Origin: Kalmusia sp. IMI 367209
Lineage: Eukaryota > Ascomycota > Dothideomycetes > Pleosporales > Didymosphaeriaceae
Direction: 5' to 3'
Assembly (NCBI GenBank): GCA_027946365.1
Contig: JAPEUQ010000012.1
Location: forward strand, 1,116,001 to 1,180,000
Length of the DNA stretch: 64,000 bases
Below are positions 24,007 through 33,211 of this stretch, piece by piece; within the stretch, counting starts at the first letter, position 1, and each line of letters begins with the position of its first letter. The notes beneath the pieces are model-generated. The model did no database searches and was not told the DNA's origin. It saw only the letters and a program-made list of their open reading frames with translations. The translations under genes were made by a program, and so were the position numbers.

Positions 24007-24551
24007 AGCCGAAAAGGTCTAAGTAGGGAATGAGGGAATGAAGTGGGTATGCAGTGCGCTTGATTGGGACAGTGTGGAGACACGACAGTATGTGATAAGC
24101 TTGATGGATGTAGCGAATTGGAACCTTTGCAGCTGATGTCCTTTAGTACCTGCTTTGAAATTAATGTTGATTTCAATCCTATTCTGTAGGCGAGTAGCTA
24201 CTACGATAGGTTCGCAAGCAAGGGATGTCAAAAGCCAGTTCGCAGGGCTGGGCAAAAGAATGCAGATCTGGTGTTGCCATATCTGAATCAAATAATTACA
24301 GACGTGAGAGAGGCTTCTGACAAGGATTCGGATGGTGGACGAACGGAGTGAGAATATGTGGAGCGTGGGTTTGAGGTGGTTGCCCCTCGTAACGGGCTAG
24401 CTTTACGGCAAAACAGAGCGACGCGTCCGTGCCTTTTCGGCTAAGCGCCAACGGTCCAAGAGCTCTTCGCATTCACATTTCTCCCTTGGAAAGCATAAGA
24501 CATCTTCGAGTCCTCGACGCATGTCCGCCCCGTCTGATCACTTTCAACATA
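24007..24551. other. Intergenic region upstream of the ASPM/Sha1-like gene
   Basis: 545 bp holding the promoter of the next gene. The next gene's frame is open from 24429, but the first ATG is at 24552. No distinct motif is recognised. Confidence 0.45.
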
Positions 24552-27500
24552 ATGCGCCGCTTCGCAGAGAGCACGCCGTGTCCTGCGCCGCATCTCTACT
24601 CTAGCCATCGCTACAACGACTATGACACCCGCCGCTCGTCTACTTACGCGCCGAGCTATTCCACAGACGATACGACGGCCAATATCGAATATACCACCGA
24701 GTTTCAGGCAGGTTTGCGCCATGCGAAGCCCAGGAGACCTGCGCGCAGCCTGCGCAAGTCGACATTCAACCCTGGTTTGGACATCTTCGAGGACGTCGCA
24801 CAGGAGGAGGAGCAGGCGGCTTTTGAGACAAAGCGCCGGAGCAGAGCCTCTGTAATGCCTGCGGGTCTCGACAAGAAGAGCACCATTCTTGCGCACAAGG
24901 CACAGAAAATACACCTACCCGCGCCTGAGGTGAAGGAGCTGCAGGCACAAAGGCCCCAGAGGAGACGCGTATCGCAGCTCCTGACGGACAGACATGATTC
25001 GGACAATAACGCCACGGTGCAGCTGCGAGAGGAGATGCTCGAAAAAAGGGAACTGAGGAAGCAGGGCCCGAAGAAGGACCCCAGACGCAGGACAATTTAT
25101 GTTCCCTCAGACGATACGTCTATTATTACCATCCATCCAGGCCAACCAATACACAAGCCGCGGAATCCGAGAGAGCAATCGCCGAATACTGGACTAGAAC
25201 TGGTCACGCTATCGGAAGAGGAGGCGGAGAACTTGGTACCCGTTCTGAAGAAGGAGAAGAAGGCGCCGCGCAAATCCCTAGCCGCACCCCCTAGACGTGC
25301 TCCATTGCTGCAGACGGCGCGTCAAAGTCAATCTTTTTCCACGGATATTTACGGTCAAGGTGGGGGGAAGGAAAATGTCCCACCAGGCATGCAGGTGTTT
25401 GAGGGCAAGACTGGCACTCATATTGAGTTCAACTTCGGGAAGGAGGAGCACAAAAAATCCGCGCCGAAGCCGGCTAAGGTTCATTTCAACAGCAAGACGT
25501 CGGAAACAGGCTCGCAAGTGAGAAACAGAAATGAAGGTGCGCAGAAAAGGTTGCGGCCCCAGTTTAGCCATGATGGGTCGCCCGCCAAATCTATCAAAGC
25601 AAAAGCCGACAGTGTAGCATCGTCTACACGTACGACCTCCACGCGCACATCAACATCAACAGCCAGGTCGACTGCGAAGACTGTCAGAAGCCGGGCATCT
25701 TCGAAACCTGGCAGCGCATTGTCTTCATCGTCGCCATTTCATACTGACCGGTCTCCGCCGACTGCCCTCCGTCGTCAGCGGGTGGAACGAGCACCGACGA
25801 AGATCACAATCATGCACGAAGTGGGAAAGCCAGCGCAGCCCAGAGAGAAGTATCCGGTCCTCACCGAGGATCTGGCTCGCCCTGAATTGTACGAGGACAA
25901 CTGGCTTACGTATCAAGAGATCGCCATCACTCAGCTGCTCAACTCCATGTTCGACTCCGCCAGCAAAGACCCCAATGCGGAAAAAAGCACAGAGCAACTA
26001 CGAAGGGGGATTCTCGATATGTATCAAGAACCTACAATGTCCTCTTTGCACAAGCGGCTGCAGGCTTCGCTGCAGTATGGTGCCTTGAGCATCCCGAAAG
26101 ATCTCCTCGCTCAAACCCTCCGTCTCAAGGACGACGTCGGCCTGCGCAAGAAGTTCCTAAACTTGTGGGTGAAAACATATGATCTCACTTCGCTACGAGC
26201 CGCTTCCGAAACGATCGTTGGGCGTCAAATTACCGTTCCGTCAAGGCTCTCAAGTGGCTCTACCACCTCAGATGACGGCTCCCGATTGATGCGAGCAGAG
26301 CGAAGGGCTATTGAGAACTTCCTTGACGCTTTTCTCATTCGCAACGAAGACGCTATCCGTGTCAAGAGCGGCATAGGCAGCATCGCAAGCATTGCTCGGG
26401 GTGACCACGGTGACGATTTCGGTTCACAAGGCTGGTCCTGGAGACGCACGGCACTTCGCAGCCTGATGCTCGTCTACCTCCTAGACAAAGCTAAGACCGC
26501 CGACGTACTCTCAGGTTGTCTCTTCCAGCCGACCTCGCCATACAAGACTTCTACAGATGTGTTGCATGCCCTCTCGAATATGCTCCTTCCCTCTCATGGC
26601 GATATTACCCGCCCGCTGGGGCATCTGAACTACAAGGTCAATCACGTTCAATACCCGCTGCAAGAGTACACCTACCAGATCGACAACATCGCCATCGACC
26701 TTCGTGATGGGGTCGTCTTGACGCGGTTGGTTGAACTTCTTCTTTACCGTCCAATGACTCTCGTGGCTCAACGAGAAGATACGGTTACGATAACTATGCC
26801 GACTGGCGACATTCTCACTAGTACTGTGGAATTTGCCTCCAAAGGAAGCTGGGTGCTTTCCCAACACCTCAAATTTCCATCGATTGGTCGTGCGCAGAAG
26901 CTGTACAACGTACAGGTCGCTCTCGCTGCTCTCGACGGCGTGCGCGGCATTCCCATCCAAGTGGTCGGTGGCATCACACCAGAAGACATCGTTGACGGCC
27001 ACCGTGAGAAAACTCTATCCCTGCTTTGGTCGCTAGTGGGCAAACACGGTCTAGGAACCCTAGTCAATTGGCCACAGCTCGGGAAGGAAATTGAGAGGTA
27101 TAGAGACACATGGTACAATAGGCGCGATAACTACGGCCAACGAGACCTGGACTCTGATGACGATGAAGCCACGACCGAGCTTGTAGGTCTCGAACATCAC
27201 AAACGCCTCCTCCTCTCCTGGGCTCGCTGTGTCGCACGCACACAAGGTCTCCGTGTCACGAACCTCACTACCTCCTTCTCCAATCCCAAGGTCCTTGAGG
27301 CGATCGTAGACACGTACCTCCCTGCGACGCTCCTTGACAGCACAGACTGCCGCCTCAGCCTCGCAGCCAAACTCAAAGCAACAGGTTGCTCTACCTCCTT
27401 CATCGCGCTCTTCGCCACCCAACAAAGTTCCACGACCCCCATACCCTCAAAAGACTTCACCCTTCTCACACTCTCCTTCCTCGCTTCCCGCCTCCTCCCT

Positions 27501-27833
27501 CTCAACGTTACTCACCGGGCCGCATCGATCGTACAGCGCGCATACCGCGCCCGCCTCGCCCGTCGATCCTTGCAGCAGCGTCTTATGAAGATGCGGGTCG
27601 CGCATGAAGCTGCAGTCGTGGCACAAGCACGCGAGCGGCTGCTCAATGCTGCGATCGTGGTGCAGAGCAAGTGGAGAGCTGTACTACAGGGTAGGAAGGA
27701 GAATTTAGAGGCGCAGGCAGTACTGTTTCAGAGTTTGGCGAGAGGGTGGGCCATTCGCAGGTGGGTGAGACGTATTACGGGTGGACGAGTTGGTGGGAAG
27801 GAGAAGGTGAGGAGGGTGAGGGGCGGGTGGTAG
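24552..27833 (+). CDS. ASPM/Sha1-like spindle protein with CH domain and IQ motifs
   Basis: Single-exon protein of 1093 residues that resembles fungal 'calmodulin-binding protein Sha1', the ASPM-type family acting at spindle poles and in cytokinesis. Residues 1-440 are basic and disordered. From about 450 a helical region begins (LTYQEIAITQLLNSMFD). A calponin-homology-like region lies at about 628-835, with the hallmark DNIAIDLRDGVVLTRLVELL and the closing TLSLLWSLVGKHG. Near the C-terminus are IQ-type calmodulin-binding motifs: AASIVQRAYRARLARR (about 989), AAIVVQSKWRAVLQGRK, and a degenerate one (FQSLARGWAIRRWVRR). It starts at ATG 24552 (MRRFAESTPCP), since earlier in-frame codons are not ATG. 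It is shorter than animal ASPM, which has many more IQ repeats. Confidence 0.85.
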   Translation: MRRFAESTPCPAPHLYSSHRYNDYDTRRSSTYAPSYSTDDTTANIEYTTEFQAGLRHAKPRRPARSLRKSTFNPGLDIFEDVAQEEEQAAFETKRRSRASVMPAGLDKKSTILAHKAQKIHLPAPEVKELQAQRPQRRRVSQLLTDRHDSDNNATVQLREEMLEKRELRKQGPKKDPRRRTIYVPSDDTSIITIHPGQPIHKPRNPREQSPNTGLELVTLSEEEAENLVPVLKKEKKAPRKSLAAPPRRAPLLQTARQSQSFSTDIYGQGGGKENVPPGMQVFEGKTGTHIEFNFGKEEHKKSAPKPAKVHFNSKTSETGSQVRNRNEGAQKRLRPQFSHDGSPAKSIKAKADSVASSTRTTSTRTSTSTARSTAKTVRSRASSKPGSALSSSSPFHTDRSPPTALRRQRVERAPTKITIMHEVGKPAQPREKYPVLTEDLARPELYEDNWLTYQEIAITQLLNSMFDSASKDPNAEKSTEQLRRGILDMYQEPTMSSLHKRLQASLQYGALSIPKDLLAQTLRLKDDVGLRKKFLNLWVKTYDLTSLRAASETIVGRQITVPSRLSSGSTTSDDGSRLMRAERRAIENFLDAFLIRNEDAIRVKSGIGSIASIARGDHGDDFGSQGWSWRRTALRSLMLVYLLDKAKTADVLSGCLFQPTSPYKTSTDVLHALSNMLLPSHGDITRPLGHLNYKVNHVQYPLQEYTYQIDNIAIDLRDGVVLTRLVELLLYRPMTLVAQREDTVTITMPTGDILTSTVEFASKGSWVLSQHLKFPSIGRAQKLYNVQVALAALDGVRGIPIQVVGGITPEDIVDGHREKTLSLLWSLVGKHGLGTLVNWPQLGKEIERYRDTWYNRRDNYGQRDLDSDDDEATTELVGLEHHKRLLLSWARCVARTQGLRVTNLTTSFSNPKVLEAIVDTYLPATLLDSTDCRLSLAAKLKATGCSTSFIALFATQQSSTTPIPSKDFTLLTLSFLASRLLPLNVTHRAASIVQRAYRARLARRSLQQRLMKMRVAHEAAVVAQARERLLNAAIVVQSKWRAVLQGRKENLEAQAVLFQSLARGWAIRRWVRRITGGRVGGKEKVRRVRGGW

Positions 27834-28618
27834 CTTTCTCTTCCTCCTTTCTCTCTTTGGGAAAGCTGGGATCGCGCAGTGCAAGATGGGATTGAGCGTA
27901 ATTTCGGGGCGTGATTTTATGACATGCGTGACCTCGACATGGCCACCTCTCATGTGGTGTTGAAGCAGGTGAACGGCGTGGTGTTTAACGAGTAACGACC
28001 CTTCTTATTCTTTCTTCTTGGGTTTGCTTTTGCGGGTGGGATCGTTTCGGTGCTTCAAGGTGTCTTCGGCGAATCATTCAACTAGATACCAGTGTCACAG
28101 ACAAATTGCAGACTTTTTCATTCGTCAAAAGACTAAACTGTTTTTTACAAATCATTGCCCTCGAGCATAGGGTATTAGTGTGGTATCTCAATCGAAATAA
28201 GAAATTACAACTGTTGACGCGCCCACACGCAAGACTGGGGGATCATACCACTTAGCCAGCCCAAATGCAGTCTCCTACACTGCAGTATACGGGCTGATGG
28301 GGGTACGAGTGACTGCTACGTCCAAGTACCTGTGGTGCATTGCAAAGGCAACCCGCACCGATATCAGCTTGAGCCCAAACACGAACCTTTGATGCGAGAT
28401 AAAGCAGGTGACGTAAGTACCAAGTCATAATCATCAAGTATCACAGGTTCTTCATTTTGAGGATGCAAATGATGACTAATCTCTAGAAAGTGTGACTGAA
28501 CGTGTTTACTTGTATCAACAGACTGGAGGGAAGGCACTCCTACTGAGATATGTCTCAGTCTATCTTGGCTACTAGTATACCGACTGTGTTCCCTCGTATA
28601 CAATTTCTCAATCACAAC
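27834..28618. other. Convergent intergenic region
   Basis: 785 bp between the 3' ends of the ASPM/Sha1-like gene and the small membrane protein gene. No gene, repeat or RNA is recognised. Confidence 0.5.
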
Positions 28619-29224
28619 CTAATATCTATCCGCAGTAGGCTGTTGTTGCTGTTGCTGTATATCTTTCTCGTGATCGAGTCTGTTCCTACGGCGGTGGTCT
28701 TTGATTTCGTGGAAGGCAGCAGTGACAGCATGCAAGAGACTGGAACGCAGCAAATTAGCTAGTCGAACAGACGAACTGCAGCTCGTCGGGGATGACTTAC
28801 GTGCTGACAATTGCAAGAATGAATGTTCCAAGACCCACAGCCAGCGCAACGCTCGACCTCCAGAGTTGGCGCTCTTCTTGATGCAGGAAAATAGGACGGT
28901 AATGAGCGTGTATAGGACGGCTGCAGCGAGAATGCCCTCCACTGCGCCGTATGGACCATTGACCCCACGTCGGGTTGTAAGTGAGTTGACGAGGCGATAG
29001 ACTTTGTAAAAGCGCGAGGAGAAGATTCCAAGAGAGACCACCGAAGAGACGAATTGCAAGACACGGGTCAGACGAAGGATCCAACGATAGAAGCTTGTGT
29101 CCTTCAATCTATCGGGCACGAAGCGTGTGAGGAGACCAGTCTGCTCCCGCTTGTCATGCACAGGATCATCATGCGGGCCATCATAGGGGCGACGGCGTTC
29201 TGTATAGGAATTGTTGTCGTTCAT
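28619..29224 (-). CDS. Small multi-span (MARVEL-like) membrane protein, frame of the last part uncertain
   Basis: An uninterrupted frame gives 201 residues. After a polar N-terminus come hydrophobic stretches (LQFVSSVVSLGIFSS and AVEGILAAAVLYTLITVLFS), as in fungal MARVEL-like four-span proteins. The expected fourth helix is poor in this frame, but another frame over 28803-28850 reads ALAVGLGTFILAIVST. That frame ends at a strong donor (GTAAGT at 28801-28796), and splicing to acceptor TTCCAG (ending at 28744) returns to the original frame at LLHAVTAAFHEIKDHRR. A one-base loss before the helix would explain this. The tail has a six-glutamine run. Either the gene carries a frameshift, the assembly lacks one base, or the unspliced 201-residue form is real. 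Function is unknown. Confidence 0.6.
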   Translation of the reverse strand: MNDNNSYTERRRPYDGPHDDPVHDKREQTGLLTRFVPDRLKDTSFYRWILRLTRVLQFVSSVVSLGIFSSRFYKVYRLVNSLTTRRGVNGPYGAVEGILAAAVLYTLITVLFSCIKKSANSGGRALRWLWVLEHSFLQLSARKSSPTSCSSSVRLANLLRSSLLHAVTAAFHEIKDHRRRNRLDHEKDIQQQQQQPTADRY

Positions 29225-30336
29225 TGTGAACGATGGTGTGTGGCTTGTGGGAAGACGTTATTTGTTTCTCGTTTGGAAACAGTGAGATGTCGTAAAAAAG
29301 GAAACAGCTGTGAAGGGCCTCATACAATACGAACGAGGACGTCGCACAAAAACGTGCAACGCTCCTTGTATGTCGTCACAATCGGTCACCACACTACGTA
29401 TTGCACTACAGTAAGAAAAGGGTGCCCCCCGGGTTCAACCATGGTATCTCAATCTTGTTGTCCTTCTGTGACGCCACGCCACGGCTAGTAAGAACTGCAA
29501 GGGCCAAATGTCCGAGTGTGAAGATCAACGTTGTGCAGACAGGCGAGAAGGTTTCACGTGATGACGTATTAATACGTCAGCAAACTTAAGGAGCCGCGCC
29601 AACAAGGGACTACAAAGTATTCGGCGACCTCTCGAGGTCAACTATGACATGCTTCGATGTTTGATAGAAAGAGCAAATCCTTTTAATAGTCAGTCGACTT
29701 GAAAAGGTCTTGCAGCAGAGTTGACTGTATCCACAGACTTTATAAAGACCAGAGTCGCAAAAGAGCATGGGATTGGGATCGAAGCAGTTACAGCAGGAGC
29801 ACGTCAGATGAGCAGGGTGCCAAGTAAGGACTGCGTTTGGAACGGAGACCATGCATGGTGATGATTTAATCGTAGACCTGAACCATTCTGAATTGCTGTG
29901 CCAGCGCGGACCATCAAAAGTAGTTCATGTGTCGGATGATCTCCGCTTTCAATCGTGGGACGCCACTTTTCAAGAGAAGAGCCGGCAGTAGAAACAGGAT
30001 AGAATCGCATCCGCACTGACTTGAGTTGTAGACTGTCAAGAGGACGATTCATTACTTCCTTGCCAAGGTGCGAAAAGCAGGGTCAATTTTGGTACAGGAA
30101 CGCACATCACCTTGCCTACCATTTTCGATATCACATTGTACGACCAACGACAAATACTGCGGAAGAAACTTGGTTGGGGCTTAGTTCTAGAGCGCAACTC
30201 TTTGTCCCCACGGTCCTAGCTGACTGTCTCAACTTCCTACATCCACGCAGATACCCCGACAATTGACAGCCAAATTTCGATACAGCGAGCAAGAAAAACT
30301 GATATCAAGTCTCCTGCTTTGCCCGCCTAATCCCCA
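29225..30336. other. Intergenic region with a strong palindrome
   Basis: 1.1 kb between the small membrane protein start and the 3' end of the next minus-strand gene. It probably holds the membrane protein's promoter, including the composite palindrome at 29555-29579 listed separately. No gene is supported. Confidence 0.45.
29555..29579. promoter_or_regulatory. E-box next to a perfect 18-bp palindrome
   Basis: CACGTG at 29555-29560 is followed after one base by TGACGTATTAATACGTCA at 29562-29579, a perfect 18-bp inverted repeat. It carries two TGACGT-type half sites in opposite orientation, like bZIP (ATF/CREB-type) half sites spaced apart. It lies about 340 bp upstream of the membrane protein start at 29224. 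A role in regulation is inferred from symmetry and position. Confidence 0.45.
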
Positions 30337-32199
30337 CTACCCTTTTCCCTCCCCACCATTCCCATTATCTACCTCAATGTCTTTTCCATCGGTCTCTACC
30401 ACCGCCGCCTTTAAGCTCTTTAGATGCATCCCGAACTCTCCAAAGCTGCCCAAATCCATACTATGCGTCAGGGCCACGATCTTTACACTCACGGAACGCA
30501 AGATGTCGTATTTACGTTTGATCTTCACGTAGACTTTGCGGATATTGTCTGACTTCGTTTGCTCCGATATATCAGAGGGGAAGGAAGCGTTCGTGGGTGT
30601 AGGTGTTGGTGGGGGTGAGAATTTGGTGAAGGCGAAGACTGGCTGTGGTGCGCCGACTTCTTCGGACCTTTGACGCTTTTTCAGTAGTTCGATTTCTTCT
30701 GCTTGAGCAGCAATCTTGCCTTCGAGGACTTTGACAGAAGCATCTGTGTTTACGAACATCTCTCGTTGGTCGAGGCTCTTTACAACTTCCTCGCGTGCTT
30801 TGTCCAGCTGGCCCTTGAGCGATTGGTTCTCGGCTTTGAGTGAGGTATTTTCCGCCTCTAGTGCGGCGATCTGACTGGAGCTCTCCTTCACTTCCTCTGC
30901 AACGGTTTGCTGGAGGTTATCTAGTGTTTCCTTAGTCTGTTGTAGTCTGGACTCATGCTCTCGTCGCAATGTCTCCTTAGTCTGCTGCAACTCAGCTTCA
31001 TGTCTGCCTCGTAATGCGTCATTAGCCGACTTGAGATCTTGTTTACTCTGGTGTAGTTGGATACTATGCTCTCTTCGCAATAGATCGATAGCGGACTCAT
31101 GATCTCTCTTGGTCTGTGCCAATTCCTCCTCTAGCTCTTTGACTCTTTTGGTTTTCTTGTCGAGTTCGGCCTTGTTCTGCGCATGTTGAGCAACCTCCAG
31201 CCCTGCTACCGGAATTTCCGCGAGATTATCCCTATCCTCGAAGGTCTCAGATGTGTGGTCACCTGCAGTCTTGTCTGGTTTCTCGTCCTTGCTCTTCCCT
31301 GGGCTCTTAGCCAAGTTCTTGTCCGAAAGCGGCCGACCCAGCCCTGAAAAGAAACTCTTTCTGATCATTGGAGCCTCTTCCTTGACCTTCGGATCTTGTA
31401 CTTCACTGCGCCTTGAAAGCGGGTGCGCCAACGGGATATCATCCTCCGAGTCCGAGTCGATCAAGATTACATCCATCTTGGACGATCCTCCCTTCGCTTC
31501 AACAATCTCGTCGATCTTGTCCTCAGTCTTCTGTCTCTTGGTCGATCGTCCTCGGCTGCTTGTACTTGGGCATTGCGGCGAAGGCCGCTTGTTTGATGCC
31601 CTGGTATCTGTGTGAGGACTTCGAGTCTCTTTTGATACCATTGACACGGATACAGCGGCCTTTTCCTTGCCCTTGGCCCCGCTCTTTGCATTCGCGTCCC
31701 TCCGTCTACTTACTAGAGAGCTTCTTCTCGGACTGTTCGCGATCGGTAAGCACGAAAGGATGTCCTGTCCTTCAAAAGCGCGTAATTCTTCCGTGGGATC
31801 CTTCGGACGATTGGACTGTTTATGTTTCGTCTGTATCGTCCTAGCCCGTAATTTGACAAGTTCTTCCCCGCTCTCTGACTCTGATTCGGTGTAGAAAAAC
31901 GGTGTTTGGTTGCGATGATCACGAAGCGACCATTGCCGTATCGGGGTGACGGGACGTGTGGGGTGGCTATCGACTTGAAGTGTTGGGGGGTTGTTCACGG
32001 TCCCATATAGCTCACTGCGAGGTCGCAGAAGGAGGTGCACAATATCGGGCTCGTTGACCTGCTGACTAGAAGTAGACTGTGGTGAAGCTTGAAGATAGGA
32101 GTGAGAGAAAAGCGGTCGTCGATGTAGAACCGAGCTGCACGTCGACTGAGATGACTGATAACGGGAGCGTGTCTTGGAGCTACGAAAGGAACAAGACAT
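30337..32199 (-). CDS. Coiled-coil protein with a SUMO-interaction-like motif, unknown function
   Basis: Single-exon protein of 620 residues; family not recognised. The first half is Ser/Arg/Lys-rich and disordered, with basic clusters (RGRSTKRQK) that could be nuclear localisation signals. It then has DVILIDSDSEDDIP, which matches a SUMO-interacting motif (hydrophobic core VILI followed by acidic and serine residues). Residues of about 350-520 form a long coiled coil, with near-repeats such as LQQTKETLRREHESR and LQQTKETLDN that suggest internal duplication. The C-terminal 100 residues contain a compact conserved-looking block (KVYVKIKRKYDILRSVSVKI). It is the first of three minus-strand coiled-coil genes in a row. 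A nuclear scaffold role is plausible but unproven. Confidence 0.7.
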   Translation of the reverse strand: MSCSFRSSKTRSRYQSSQSTCSSVLHRRPLFSHSYLQASPQSTSSQQVNEPDIVHLLLRPRSELYGTVNNPPTLQVDSHPTRPVTPIRQWSLRDHRNQTPFFYTESESESGEELVKLRARTIQTKHKQSNRPKDPTEELRAFEGQDILSCLPIANSPRRSSLVSRRRDANAKSGAKGKEKAAVSVSMVSKETRSPHTDTRASNKRPSPQCPSTSSRGRSTKRQKTEDKIDEIVEAKGGSSKMDVILIDSDSEDDIPLAHPLSRRSEVQDPKVKEEAPMIRKSFFSGLGRPLSDKNLAKSPGKSKDEKPDKTAGDHTSETFEDRDNLAEIPVAGLEVAQHAQNKAELDKKTKRVKELEEELAQTKRDHESAIDLLRREHSIQLHQSKQDLKSANDALRGRHEAELQQTKETLRREHESRLQQTKETLDNLQQTVAEEVKESSSQIAALEAENTSLKAENQSLKGQLDKAREEVVKSLDQREMFVNTDASVKVLEGKIAAQAEEIELLKKRQRSEEVGAPQPVFAFTKFSPPPTPTPTNASFPSDISEQTKSDNIRKVYVKIKRKYDILRSVSVKIVALTHSMDLGSFGEFGMHLKSLKAAVVETDGKDIEVDNGNGGEGKG

Positions 32200-33211
32200 T
32201 ATCAGTACTATAATCGAAATCTAAGACGTTGGTCTAGATCGACAACGACAGTGCTGATTTGACCTACTCAGTACGGGAAGGGGGGCACTGGACCGTGCTC
32301 TTGAAGTCAACTGGAAGAGTAGTTGACCAAGCAGTGATAGAAGTTGCAGCCAGCAGTGATTGCTACGACACCAATTCGGGAAGGTAGGTGTAGCTCTACC
32401 GCAAGTAGTCAAGTCAGGTTCGTTCCGGTATGTTGATGACTGGAAAGCCTGTAATCGGGTAAAGGCGATGAGATCAAGTACGACTTTGCAGCACCCGTTG
32501 CAAACTGTCTTGTTGGGATTAACAGGCGTCGCAGGAGTCTTTCGAATGTTCGGTATCTGAACTAGGTGAGAGGTAAGTTGAGAAAGATGCAGCGTTAACC
32601 TTTCTCCTCATTTTGCTGTTGAAATCACTTACTCGCCCTAGCTCTAGTCACAAATAAGACTGGTCATCTAGACAGTGTTATCAGAGAGCTAATACCCTGC
32701 GCTTGCCCTGAGGTTCAAAATTCGAGATCATCTTTTTCTGAGGGACTTGGCTTTCATTCAATATGCTCATCACGTACATGTTGGATTGAAGAGGATCACT
32801 TCTTCGAAACGTTGAGGTATATTGGAGTGCGGTAGTATAAGATGATGATAGGCTGGACCTAACAATAAAAGCACGAAGAGTAACCATTCAATGAGTAAGC
32901 ACCTTGTCCATCGCACCGTCACCACCCATTGCACATTATCACAAACAGGACGCCACGTACTGGAACTGCACCATAAGGCGTTCGATTGATTCAATTCATA
33001 GTTCTCACTCAGAACCCTCTTCAAAAACCTAAGATGAGAACACCAGACCAGCATCATGCTTTTCCATTGTTCTTGCACCTCTGACACCCGAGAAGAGGTA
33101 CAGTAAGATAATACATATATCGCGAAGCGAACAAGTTCCACCAAAAGAAACCTGAAGAAAAAACACGAAGAGCATCACGCCAGTAAAACCCTGGCGATGC
33201 AGAAGAACGTA
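32200..33211. other. Intergenic region
   Basis: 1.0 kb between two minus-strand genes, holding the promoter of the SIM-bearing coiled-coil gene and the 3' flank of the ApsB homologue. Short open frames show no family resemblance. Nothing distinct is seen. Confidence 0.45.

Noticed and set aside
29426..29444. GGGTTCAACC resembling a tRNA B box
   Set aside because: No matching A box at the right distance and no cloverleaf stems around it.
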